Part shown: positions 18,701-26,357 of the stretch, in pieces
Numbering within the stretch: position 1 is the stretch's first letter
Layout: each line of letters starts with the position of its first letter
Origin: Massilia solisilvae
Lineage (GTDB): Bacteria > Pseudomonadota > Gammaproteobacteria > Burkholderiales > Burkholderiaceae_D
Assembly (NCBI RefSeq): GCF_024753215.1
Contig: NZ_JANUGV010000006.1
Span: 240,863-304,862, forward strand
DNA: 64,000 nucleotides
Direction: 5' to 3'
Notes under the pieces: generated by a model
Database searches by the model: none
What the model was told of the DNA's origin: nothing
What the model saw: only the letters and a program-made list of their open reading frames with translations
Program-made: the position numbers and the translations under genes

Positions 18701-19635
18701 TTGACGCCATGCGCTCGGCCACGCCCGCGCGCCACGCCGAGGCCGCCCTGCTGGACCAACTGCACGAGTGGCTGGCCGGGCTGGAGCTCGCCGGCACTGG
18801 CGCGCAGCAAAGGCAGGCGGTGCTGTTGCGGCTCGTGCTCGAACATTGGCTCGGTGGCGACTGGGCTGCGCTTGCGCCGGACCAGCTCGCCGCCGGCTTG
18901 TCGTGGCGCCTGGCGCGCGAGCTGGACCTGGACACCGGCGCGCTGCGGCAGGCCATGGAGCCGCACCTGCAGGCCGCGCCCGCCGCGTTGCGCGCCCCCC
19001 TCGCGCAGGCCTTGTCCGGCCGCGGGGAGCCGCCGCTCGCGCGTTTGCCGGATGCCATCAAGCCGCTCGCCAGGTTGCCGAAGCAGCCGGCACGCCGGCC
19101 CGATCCGGTGGAAGAACGCGTGGCGGCCCCGTGGAGCATCCACAACGCGGGCCTGGTGCTGTTGCAGGACTGGTTCCGGCCCCTGTTCACCCGGCTTGGG
19201 CTGGTGGCGGGCGACCGCTTCGTGAGCGCGCACGCGCAGCGTCGCGCCGTGCACTACCTGCAGTTTCTGGCGACCGGCCACAGCGAGACGCCGGAGCATT
19301 TGCTGTTGTTGAACAAGGTGTTGTGTGGCCTGGCATGGCACGAGCCGGTGGAAGCCGGCATCGACCTGTCCGCAAACGACAGGGCGCTCTGCGAGAGCCT
19401 GCTGGAAGCGGCGATCGGGTATTGGCGTGCAGCCGGCAGTAGTTCGATACAAGGTTTCAGAGGTAATTGGTTGGTGCGGGGCGGTTCTTTGAGTGAGGGC
19501 GGCGAGCGGTGGAACCTGGTGGTGGAGGAAAGGCGTGCCTACGACGTGCTGTTGGCACGCTCTCCATTTACCTTTTCCTTCATCAAGCTGCCCTGGATGG
19601 AAAAAGCGGTGTACGTAACCTGGCCGACGGTATGA
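15763..19635 (+). CDS. Contractile injection system tape-measure protein (CIS_TMP type)
   Basis: 1290-residue tape-measure-type protein. Both hallmark ends are present: the N-terminal HVIAQCRWQTTFDHEA with WRIERLQLELGDIALEELP, and the C-terminal LLLLNKVLCGLAWHEPVEA, GFRGNWLVRGGSLSE, WNLVVEERRAYDVLLA and FIKLPWMEKAVYVTW. Between them are three or more related helical units (for example FICSYADGLFAAQ and FIVAHAEHTQAVA, each followed by LGYLLVDRGSLFN or LAYLLVERGSHFN), so the middle grew by internal duplication. Such proteins set tube length. Start at ATG 15763, overlapping the upstream stop; the frame upstream of it is a shadow of the preceding gene. Confidence 0.88.
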   Translation: MPPDHVIAQCRWQTTFDHEATGVALQDFLSHWSNSELPGEIAASVERRCPPGTTWRIERLQLELGDIALEELPLELPRRLRASLQQALDGLLAQHDRGLAEVFGDNLLVLDENARAQQLIASFLQHGSMPWWLTGNADLLQVFDGQLDRFPDAVIGLVRDLGRAQSVRQRLVWQAGEPRVRRVVRLLEPGHADFICSYADGLFAAQAQRRLDSVDSRAFRSDTWIDILGYLLVDRGSLFNTMAFVQASLRAMAQRYHIDEDTLLEQMSAAAVALEPMGLATPVFIQAIKAVHRQRTARAIAPGAPAAAAPDQWAQFAAMLRYSRARQASGGASLRLGQMFTVLSDEDAQRMAGLLRREGRAASVRHGMLQHFSTDELARVVRVLEPQDHEFIVAHAEHTQAVAQRQRWGGRTVWQVLLAYLLVERGSHFNRRQLVHDTVQQVCKQRGYAYGLFLDLLIHAVLAEHPTHHRFELLSILQELRGSHGRSQAAHGLGRDDWLDLLDFLKGGRVAQGAAAGARRVLLGKLAQQPARASTLLREPVLRGVSDAVLAQRLLALAGAADWQAVLAMFEPAAGEFSASLAELLPRWHRQGLLPSLDRIDLALELPALLLQALPAFRQGRHGSGTTFHPRAYWRTLTALLRQAGGVDIEAFEQQLRACLDPGGGLDGQAATGAPGEPRAWLLPLLGPAQAADAAPVVPQSAGQSPRTQLFDALRQLLAGRTPPSVQALEQLWRQADHGDAIRTWLAAQPDKYQLLQRLGRLRHVEPVERWLAAQLPAGLRAPDEALRQWSALLRESGCWQGAAAVLDRQLHEVFWMVSFDARRHGLDAGELLARVAASACLRLGIRVQACVAACLAHLPLLGQSHWRKAFVLMSARAPAPVRLDPSAPVAPPRPAAPRAFQQDYLGRYLDHPRLAEAARYLLRHGRPPAWLAGPLDLARLLFDLCTLGAGRLPSILRGLEHDSAVMFRLSSTMPFSWLLDAMRSATPARHAEAALLDQLHEWLAGLELAGTGAQQRQAVLLRLVLEHWLGGDWAALAPDQLAAGLSWRLARELDLDTGALRQAMEPHLQAAPAALRAPLAQALSGRGEPPLARLPDAIKPLARLPKQPARRPDPVEERVAAPWSIHNAGLVLLQDWFRPLFTRLGLVAGDRFVSAHAQRRAVHYLQFLATGHSETPEHLLLLNKVLCGLAWHEPVEAGIDLSANDRALCESLLEAAIGYWRAAGSSSIQGFRGNWLVRGGSLSEGGERWNLVVEERRAYDVLLARSPFTFSFIKLPWMEKAVYVTWPTV

Positions 19636-19714
19636 GCGGTTTTCCGGGATTGTTGGCGGAAAAGCGCGCACGCCGTCGTGATTTGCAATAACTCGTGGAA
19701 GGGACAGGAAGCTG

Positions 19715-21385
19715 ATGAATACCTATGAAGAAAACCTGAAAAGCACGGCGATCGCCACCCTCGGGGCCCTGGCGGCCGAACAGGACCGGCTCGATTCGAC
19801 GCAAACCTCCGAGCATTACAACCTGTATTACGCGCAGGGCGCACAGCTCACGGCGCTGGACAAGGTGGGCGCCACCAAGCACACCCTGAAGTCGGCCGGG
19901 GCCATCAACACCGAGTGCCTGTCCAACGACAATGCGGCAGTCAACCTGCTGGCCACCGCCACCATGGCCAACGGTACCGTCACCACCAGCAATACCAACA
20001 TGGCGACCGCCGCGTCCAACGTGCAGATCGCCTCCAATGCCATCGCCATGGTGGCGGCGGAAATCGGTGCGGCGCTCAACAATGCCACCGCGTCGCTGTA
20101 CAAGACCGATGTGTACAGCAAGCTCCTGAACGCGAACGCGCTGATCAACGAGGTTGCCAACGAATCGCGGCGCGTGTCCGACATGGCGATGATGGCTTCC
20201 AGCAATACCTCGGAAATCATCTCCGGCCCGGTGCTCACGCAGGCTACCGCATTCAAGGGCAAGGTCGACGGCCTGCTCAAGGCAACGCAGGCCGAGTTCG
20301 ACAAGTTCAATGACCTGTACGTATCCGAAAAAGCCGCGGTGGGCCAGGCCAGCATTGCCGAGCGCCAGGCCGAGGGCGCGGTGAAGGACGCCGATTGCGA
20401 AGCGGCCGCCATCGATGCGGCGTACCAGAACGCCAATGCCCAGTTGAACGTGGGCCTGTCGGTCTCCGTTGCATCGGTAGACCTGGCCGCGACCCCGCCG
20501 AGCTGCACGGTCACGGTGAATTACAACGGGCTGGCCACGCCGGACTTCTACTCCGTGCCCGGCGACCTCAAGATTCCGGCGATGGCCCCGCAATATTTCG
20601 TGGCCCTGGTGCCGGAAGCGAAAAAGACCACGCTGACGACCGACCTGGCCGAGCAGCTGTTCAACGCGCAGGATGGCAATACCCAGTTCAAGGCAATCGG
20701 GGCCACCGGCATGCAGCTGAGCTTCGCCACCGATGTGTACCTGAACAACATTGTGCCGGGCCAGCCCTACGTTGCCTTCCTGTACGCGGTGCTCTCCAAC
20801 GAGTACAAGTTCTTCATTAACAACTACTCGGACTGGCTGTCGGCGCCGAGCGCACGCTTCATGGTGGCCGAGGTGCTGCCGACGGCGCAGAACATCACGC
20901 CGAAACTGCCGCAGCCGGCGGAGCCGGACCGTCCGCTGTTCGTGAACTTTTACGCCGCGCCGTTCTACCCGGCCGGCGGCCAGCTGGAGTACCGCTGCAT
21001 CCTGGTCGAGGAAGACCAGAACGACTTCGCGCTGGGCCTGCTGAGCAAGGAGCCGTCGCCAATCTACTTCGACCTGGACATCGCCCTGCAGGTGGCGCCG
21101 GCGAACTATGAAAAGTTCGTGGTGGCGCCGGCTGCCCCGGCGGAGGAGCCCGCCGATGCCAGCCAGGCGGAAGCAGCCGCGGCCGCGCCGTCGAGCAGGC
21201 CGCGCCCGATCAAGCCGAACGTCAGGATCGACTTCAATTCCTGCAGTACCGATAACTACGGCAACATGTTGCGCCCCGGCGCGACCTACCGGCCGTACGT
21301 CCTTGCCACCGTGACCGGGGCCAGCGCCAGCGCCTACGTGAGCACGCTTGCGTTCGGCGACACCATCCAACTGCCCGGCGCCTGA
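19715..21385 (+). CDS. Unrecognised eCIS-operon protein, helical N-half and beta-sandwich C-half (556 aa)
   Basis: No family recognised. Residues ~1-245 are alanine-, asparagine- and threonine-rich predicted helices (TATMANGTVTTSNTNMATAA, MMASSNTSEIISGPVLTQA). Residues ~245-400 look like an immunoglobulin or fibronectin III-like beta sandwich (SCTVTVNYNGLATPDFYSV; NNIVPGQPYVAFLYAV; NYSDWLSAPSARFMVAEVLP), and a third beta-rich part follows an acidic-alanine linker (PAEEPADASQAEAAAAAPS). No signal peptide. It stands where Afp has the tail fibre and resembles its downstream neighbour in the helical half. It may be a fibre, an exterior decoration or a cargo; this is inference. Confidence 0.72.
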   Translation: MNTYEENLKSTAIATLGALAAEQDRLDSTQTSEHYNLYYAQGAQLTALDKVGATKHTLKSAGAINTECLSNDNAAVNLLATATMANGTVTTSNTNMATAASNVQIASNAIAMVAAEIGAALNNATASLYKTDVYSKLLNANALINEVANESRRVSDMAMMASSNTSEIISGPVLTQATAFKGKVDGLLKATQAEFDKFNDLYVSEKAAVGQASIAERQAEGAVKDADCEAAAIDAAYQNANAQLNVGLSVSVASVDLAATPPSCTVTVNYNGLATPDFYSVPGDLKIPAMAPQYFVALVPEAKKTTLTTDLAEQLFNAQDGNTQFKAIGATGMQLSFATDVYLNNIVPGQPYVAFLYAVLSNEYKFFINNYSDWLSAPSARFMVAEVLPTAQNITPKLPQPAEPDRPLFVNFYAAPFYPAGGQLEYRCILVEEDQNDFALGLLSKEPSPIYFDLDIALQVAPANYEKFVVAPAAPAEEPADASQAEAAAAAPSSRPRPIKPNVRIDFNSCSTDNYGNMLRPGATYRPYVLATVTGASASAYVSTLAFGDTIQLPGA

Positions 21386-21423
21386 CCGTCCATCCATCGA
21401 ATACCCAAAACAAGGAGAAACAC

Positions 21424-22275
21424 ATGCGTGATACCTCGGCACCCGGCCTCGCACTCAGTGTGGCCGACAAGAAGAACTCCGAGATCCAGTCGCTGACCAG
21501 CTCGGTAACCCAGGCGCAGTACGATGTGGCCGAGCAGCAGGCCATCGTCAGTTCCCTGCAGGCGAAGTCGCAACAATTCAACCTGTACCTGACGCAGGCA
21601 GACGACGACCAGGAGTCGGCCCTGGCCAACCTGAACCTGGGCAAGGACGCGCTGTCGAGCGCGACCTCGCTGGTCGCCAGCATGACGACCGCCACCAGCA
21701 AGGTGAACGAAGCCAGTTCCGGCGCCTCGGACGTGGCCGCCCAGATGGCCGAGCTGGTCAACAAGCTGATCTTGTCGATCGAGTACATCAACAAGACTGC
21801 GCAGCTGGTCAACAAGCAGAAGGCCAACAACCCGCTCGTGCCCGACAAGCTGATCGACAACATGTCCAAGGCCGCCGCCAATGCCAACAACGCTATCGCG
21901 CTCTCGCTCGCGGCGCTGCAAAGCTGCTATGTGGCCGAGGCAACGCTGCTCGAATCGAGCGAGGTGCTCGCGCTGGGTTCGCGGCAGTCCGGACAGCTGC
22001 GCGAACGCATGTCCTACCTGTGGGATTCGCAGTCCGGCAAGGTGCTGATGGCGGCCAATGCGGCGCCCTCGAGCATGGAAGTGCCCGGCATCGTGGCGAT
22101 GCTGCAGCAGGCTTACGACGACGCCAAGGCCAATTACAACCAGGCCCTGACGAGCAACAACATCGTCACCAGCCAGCTGTCGCACGCCCAGGCCGAGCTC
22201 GCGGACGCACAGGTCAGGCTCAACTCGTACCAGGCGGGGCTTGCAGCCGCGACCGCCGCTGCGTACGCCGCCTGA
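21424..22275 (+). CDS. Unrecognised helical coiled-coil eCIS-operon protein (283 aa)
   Basis: Almost wholly helical protein with long coiled-coil-like segments at both ends (IQSLTSSVTQAQYDVAEQQA near residue 20; QLSHAQAELADAQVRLNSYQ near residue 250) around an Ala/Ser/Asn-rich centre (MTTATSKVNEASSGASDVAA, MSKAAANANNAIALSLAALQ). Strong RBS AAGGAGAAACAC before the ATG. The centre resembles the helical half of the preceding 556-residue protein, suggesting paralogy or partnership. No signal peptide or membrane segment. Function unknown; fibre, filament or cargo-adaptor roles are possible. Confidence 0.72.
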   Translation: MRDTSAPGLALSVADKKNSEIQSLTSSVTQAQYDVAEQQAIVSSLQAKSQQFNLYLTQADDDQESALANLNLGKDALSSATSLVASMTTATSKVNEASSGASDVAAQMAELVNKLILSIEYINKTAQLVNKQKANNPLVPDKLIDNMSKAAANANNAIALSLAALQSCYVAEATLLESSEVLALGSRQSGQLRERMSYLWDSQSGKVLMAANAAPSSMEVPGIVAMLQQAYDDAKANYNQALTSNNIVTSQLSHAQAELADAQVRLNSYQAGLAAATAAAYAA

Positions 22276-22348
22276 CCGGCCACGCGCGACAACAGGCCCG
22301 CACAGGGCAGGCGGCCGGTCCGCCTGCCCATTGTTACGAAAGGCGCCC

Positions 22349-23191
22349 ATGTTCAAGAAGAACTTCTATCGGGATTGCTATCTGCAAACGGGATGGCTAC
22401 CCATGCAGCCGCTCACACAGGCGGTGGCGGTCGGCGATGTCTGCCAGGTGCTGCAGGGCCGGTTTCAGCCCCTGCTCAACCTGGAGCACGCGCACCTGGT
22501 CGAGCCACTGCATACCAGCGCCCCGGTTCCCCTTGCGCCGCCCGACTTCAGCCTGGCACGCAACGTGATTCTTGCCGCCAGCGAGGCGCGCTGGAGCGAC
22601 GACGGCGAGGGCGAGCAACGGCAATGGACGCGGCAGGCGCTGGAGTTCGCGCAGGCCGGCGACTTCCTGTTCTACTGCAAGGAGGCCCGCGCGCGCCTGC
22701 TGCGCAACTGGCACCAGTTGCGTGACGACGCCACCATCAAGCTGACGCAGACGCATTTCGGGTTTCGCGAAGTGTATGTTGTCACCGGCATCGCCCGCAC
22801 CGACGAATGGGCGCTGGCGGTGGCGGGACAGCCCGGCGCCAGGCTCGAAATGTCGGCCGCTGGCGACGACGGCAACTGGCATGCGCTGCTTGGCCATGCC
22901 AGCGCCAGGACCGAGCGCAGCCAGGGCATGGCGAGCTACGAAGTGGGGCGCGGCCAGCCCGCGTATTTCTTCAAGGCCAAGAAGCTCATCCTGAGCGACA
23001 AAATGCACGACCGCTACCTGAACCACCTGTTCGATAACGAAGCGCGCCACAGCCACCTGGAAATCGCGAGCTGGAACAAAGCCAGCCTGCTCAACCTGAG
23101 CCGCGCCAACGAGCTCACGCTCAATACCTGCATCGAGTTTTTCTCCTGGGCCGACCTGTCGCTGGACGACGTGGAACGGCTGGAGGCCTAG
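22349..23191 (+). CDS. Unrecognised eCIS-operon protein with weak gasdermin-like features (280 aa)
   Basis: Start chosen at ATG 22349; the in-frame sequence from 22241 overlaps the previous gene. No signal peptide or clear transmembrane helix. The layout recalls the gasdermin pore-forming domain: an N-terminal MFKK-x-FYRD helix then GWLPMQPL, a central strand FREVYVVTGIARTDEWALAV comparable to the conserved VVTEV-type strand of gasdermins, and a later AYFFKAKKLILSD strand. The last ~60 residues are helical (HSHLEIASWNKASLLNLSRA, FFSWADLSLDDVERLEA). This is a resemblance by eye, not a family assignment. The gene ends 2 bases before the ATPase gene, so it is firmly in the eCIS operon. Confidence 0.6.
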   Translation: MFKKNFYRDCYLQTGWLPMQPLTQAVAVGDVCQVLQGRFQPLLNLEHAHLVEPLHTSAPVPLAPPDFSLARNVILAASEARWSDDGEGEQRQWTRQALEFAQAGDFLFYCKEARARLLRNWHQLRDDATIKLTQTHFGFREVYVVTGIARTDEWALAVAGQPGARLEMSAAGDDGNWHALLGHASARTERSQGMASYEVGRGQPAYFFKAKKLILSDKMHDRYLNHLFDNEARHSHLEIASWNKASLLNLSRANELTLNTCIEFFSWADLSLDDVERLEA

Positions 23192-23193
23192 CG

Positions 23194-24561
23194 ATGGTGG
23201 AACAGGCGCCGTCGCCCGCACAGAACCTGGCCGCCCTGCAGCGCGAGCTGGACTGGCTGGACGTCGTGGTGCGTCAGGCCATCGCCAGCTACCTGAAGCA
23301 CGAAGGGCACGAACGGCGCTGGCGCGAGATCGAGCCGCCCGCGCTCGTGGCGGACGAAAGCGTGTACGCCGCGCAAGTGTTGGCATGGCAGCTCGACAGC
23401 TGCGAACGGCTGGCGCTGGCGCTGGCGATCGCGCCGCACCTGCGTCCGCAGGCGCTCGACATCTTCTTCGGCATCAACGGGCTGATCGACCGCGGCTTCA
23501 GCGAATTTGGCGGCTGTCCCAGCAAGTCGTTCAGCGGCTTCCTGCCGACCGGGCAGACGCTCGCCTTCGTGCTCGGCGCGGACGACCCGGCGCTGCAGCT
23601 GGACGCCCTGCGCATCCTCGCTCCGCAACACCGGTTGCGTGCCGAACAGGTGCTTACCCTGGAGCGCGAGGACGAACGGCTGCCGCCGCTGTCCGGCGTG
23701 CTCGGCATGTCCGAGCAATGGCTGCATTACCTGCTCAGCGGTGAAAAGGTGCGGCCCGAGCTGAGCGCCTCGTTCCCGGCCAGCCCCATCAGCACGCCGC
23801 TGGAGTGGCGTGACCTGGTGCTGGACCACCAGGTGATGGCCCAGGTGCAGGAGATCCGCGCCTGGCTCACGCACGGCCCCACGCTGATGCGCGACTGGGG
23901 GCTGGCCAGCAAGGTCAAGCCGGGCTTTCGCGCCGCCTTCTATGGACCGCCCGGCACCGGCAAGACGCTGACCGCGGCGCTGCTGGGCAAATCGACGGGG
24001 CGCGACGTGTACCGCGTGGACCTGTCGATGATCGTGTCCAAATACATCGGCGAAACCGAGAAAAACCTGGGCAAGGTGTTTGACGCGGCCAGCTACAAGG
24101 ACTGGATCTTGTTCTTCGACGAAGCCGACGCGCTGTTCGGCAAGCGCACCAGCGCGAACAACTCCAACGACCGCCACGCCAACCAGCAAACCGGCTACCT
24201 GTTGCAGCGGATCGAGGATTTTCCCGGCACCGTGATCCTGGCCACCAACCTCAAGGCCAACCTGGACGAAGCCTTCACGCGCCGCTTCCAGACCATGATC
24301 AACTTCACCATGCCATCGGCCGCGCAGCGGCTGCAACTGTGGGCCAACGCGTTCCACGGCGTGTGCGAGCTGGCGCCGGAGATCGACCTGCGCAAGGTGG
24401 CCCAGGACTACGAACTGGCCGGCGGCGCCATCATCAACGTGCTGCGCCACTGCGCGCTGCACGCGATCAGCCGCGAACGGCGTGAGGTGACGCGTGACGA
24501 CCTGATGGAAGGCATCAAGCGCGAGTTCCGAAAAGAAAACAAGACGATCCAGATCCACTAG
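23194..24561 (+). CDS. AAA+ ATPase of the eCIS (Afp15/Pvc15 type)
   Basis: 455-residue AAA+ ATPase. Walker A GPPGTGKT is at residues 251-258, Walker B ILFFDEAD at 305-312, sensor 1 in VILATNLKANLD (~347-358) and arginine fingers in TRRF (~362-365). The pore-loop region is SKYIGETEKNL. The N-terminal ~200 residues are the helical domain seen in Pvc15 relatives. In PVC the ATPase is needed for cargo loading or particle assembly. It comes after the tape-measure region and before the eCIS-core protein, as in other loci. Confidence 0.93.
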   Translation: MVEQAPSPAQNLAALQRELDWLDVVVRQAIASYLKHEGHERRWREIEPPALVADESVYAAQVLAWQLDSCERLALALAIAPHLRPQALDIFFGINGLIDRGFSEFGGCPSKSFSGFLPTGQTLAFVLGADDPALQLDALRILAPQHRLRAEQVLTLEREDERLPPLSGVLGMSEQWLHYLLSGEKVRPELSASFPASPISTPLEWRDLVLDHQVMAQVQEIRAWLTHGPTLMRDWGLASKVKPGFRAAFYGPPGTGKTLTAALLGKSTGRDVYRVDLSMIVSKYIGETEKNLGKVFDAASYKDWILFFDEADALFGKRTSANNSNDRHANQQTGYLLQRIEDFPGTVILATNLKANLDEAFTRRFQTMINFTMPSAAQRLQLWANAFHGVCELAPEIDLRKVAQDYELAGGAIINVLRHCALHAISRERREVTRDDLMEGIKREFRKENKTIQIH

Positions 24562-24570
24562 GAGCAGGGC

Positions 24571-26307
24571 ATGGGCGAGTTGACGCACCAACGGCGGCAG
24601 CAAGGGACGGACCAGCAAACGCAGGACAGCGGGCGCAGGCGCGGGACCGTCTTGCAGGACAACCGCGCTGCGGCCGAACCGGTGGCGCAGCGCACCGCGG
24701 CCAAGCCCGGCGGCCTCCCCGAGGATTTGAAAAGCGGCATCGAGTCCCTTTCCGGCATGAGCATGGACCATGTGCGGGTGCATTACAGCTCGCCCAAACC
24801 GGCGCAGCTCAATGCGCATGCGTATGCGCAGGGAAACGAAATTCATATGGCTCCCGGACAGTCGCATCAACTTCCGCACGAGGCATGGCACGTGGTCCAG
24901 CAGGCGCAGGGGCGGGTCAGGCCGACGGTGCAGATGGGCGGTACGTCCGTTAACGACGATCACGGGCTGGAGGCGGAAGCGGACAGCATGGGCGCTCGCG
25001 CCGCCGCGTTGCCGGTGCAACGGCGCGCCGACGGCGCAAGCGCTGAGCCGCGGCCAGCCGCTGTTTCCGTAGGGCGTGTGTTGCAGGGCAATTTCCCTGA
25101 CGCGGAAAACGATGAACGCCGAACGATCAGGGGCCTTGCCAAAGACCAGGTGCAGCTCGACCACATGGTGCCGCAAGAAACACTCCGCACATTCAGCGCC
25201 ACGCTCAAAACGCTGGATCAGGTAGCGAGTGACCCGAGAAGCAGATGGGAAGGACTGAAGGAGGCCCTCGAGTTAATCAGGGAAAAGGCCGGGGCCAGCA
25301 AAGGCGCGCACGAATTGCTGACCGAAGGGCATTTGGTCAACATTCAAGAGAATATCGTACCGGGACGAGCAGACCAGATCCAGGGCGCCGGGAACTTCTT
25401 CGATCCGAAAATGGAGAGCGGCGCCAACGGAGTGATCAAGGAAAGCGCCTTTTCGCTGGAAATGCGCAAGCTCGACGACGCCATCCGGGAGCTGAACCAA
25501 CTGGTGTATGCGGAGATCTTGCCAACCAAGGCAGCCGACTCCAAGAAGAACACACATCACAACAGCGCTGTCGAAGAATATTTGGTGACCCTGTTAACCG
25601 TCGTCAGCACCCAACTCACTGCGCTGAACGCGGAGAAGATCCCCACTTACACGCCTGAGCACTGGTATCAGCATGCCGGCAAATGGGTGAAAAAGCGAAG
25701 CGCTACCTGGCTCGACAATCCACAGGCCGACCAGGTCGGTCGTGGCCCCGCCGCCGCCGCGGTGGCCAATTGGTCATTCACTTTTACCTTCGACGCCAAA
25801 TCGCTGACGAAGGACGGAGCCCGACCCACGTTCGTGGACGTGCCCGTTCAAGTGACGGTCAACGTCCCTCCTGCCACCTGGGCCCATATTTTTGAACGCC
25901 ACTATTTGTCCACATTTAAGTGGGACATCCAAGCCGTCAACACGTTCTGGAAGACCAATCCCGTCACCTATCTGCAAGGTGCGGCCGGGCAGGCGTTGCT
26001 GACTACCGAATTGACCTCACTCCTGAAAAAACACTTCAACTTTTCCAAACCGGTCGCCAACGTCGATGCTGGCGAGACCAGCACGGCAGATTGGTCGCAG
26101 GCTGAGGGGAAGTTGTTTTTCCAAGGGAAGGCCACGAGCGAGTTCAACAAGATCGAGCTAGACGACGGCGAAGAGTATGAATATGACGTGACCATTAACC
26201 TGAAGTCGATCGCCCCACAAAGCGAAGACCTCGCATTCGCGATCACTCCCGCCAAGCTGACGGAAATGAAACCGCCGCCGCCACCAGTAGTGCCGGCGCA
26301 GCAGTGA
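24571..26307 (+). CDS. eCIS-core (DUF4157) protein with large C-terminal extension, probable cargo/effector
   Basis: 578-residue protein. Residues ~48-140 are the DUF4157/eCIS-core domain: GLPEDLKSGIESLSGMSMD, VRVHYSSPKPAQLNAHAYAQ, then the zinc-metalloprotease-like HEAWH at 103-107 in LPHEAWHVVQQAQGRVRPT. A PVQR linker follows at ~149-152. The C-terminal ~420 residues are unrelated to any family I know; at ~195-205 an HNH-like start QVQLDHMVPQETL is followed by GHLVNIQENIVPGRADQ. The C-terminus ends in a proline run. These core proteins are fused to or act with eCIS payloads. Codon use here is less GC-rich than in the structural genes. RBS AGGAGCAGGGC. Confidence 0.82.
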   Translation: MGELTHQRRQQGTDQQTQDSGRRRGTVLQDNRAAAEPVAQRTAAKPGGLPEDLKSGIESLSGMSMDHVRVHYSSPKPAQLNAHAYAQGNEIHMAPGQSHQLPHEAWHVVQQAQGRVRPTVQMGGTSVNDDHGLEAEADSMGARAAALPVQRRADGASAEPRPAAVSVGRVLQGNFPDAENDERRTIRGLAKDQVQLDHMVPQETLRTFSATLKTLDQVASDPRSRWEGLKEALELIREKAGASKGAHELLTEGHLVNIQENIVPGRADQIQGAGNFFDPKMESGANGVIKESAFSLEMRKLDDAIRELNQLVYAEILPTKAADSKKNTHHNSAVEEYLVTLLTVVSTQLTALNAEKIPTYTPEHWYQHAGKWVKKRSATWLDNPQADQVGRGPAAAAVANWSFTFTFDAKSLTKDGARPTFVDVPVQVTVNVPPATWAHIFERHYLSTFKWDIQAVNTFWKTNPVTYLQGAAGQALLTTELTSLLKKHFNFSKPVANVDAGETSTADWSQAEGKLFFQGKATSEFNKIELDDGEEYEYDVTINLKSIAPQSEDLAFAITPAKLTEMKPPPPPVVPAQQ

Positions 26308-26357
26308 ACGCCGTCGAGAAAACACCGGCCCTGACGGGATTCAGCGAGGCGGCTTGA

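Noticed and set aside
15673..19671. 1332-codon minus-strand frame opposite the tape-measure gene
   Set aside because: Shadow frame; the plus strand has both CIS_TMP hallmark ends.
2129..26307. Prophage or R-type pyocin as an alternative to eCIS
   Set aside because: No capsid, terminase, lysis or integrase genes; presence of DUF4255, CIS_TMP, AAA+ ATPase and eCIS-core points to an eCIS.
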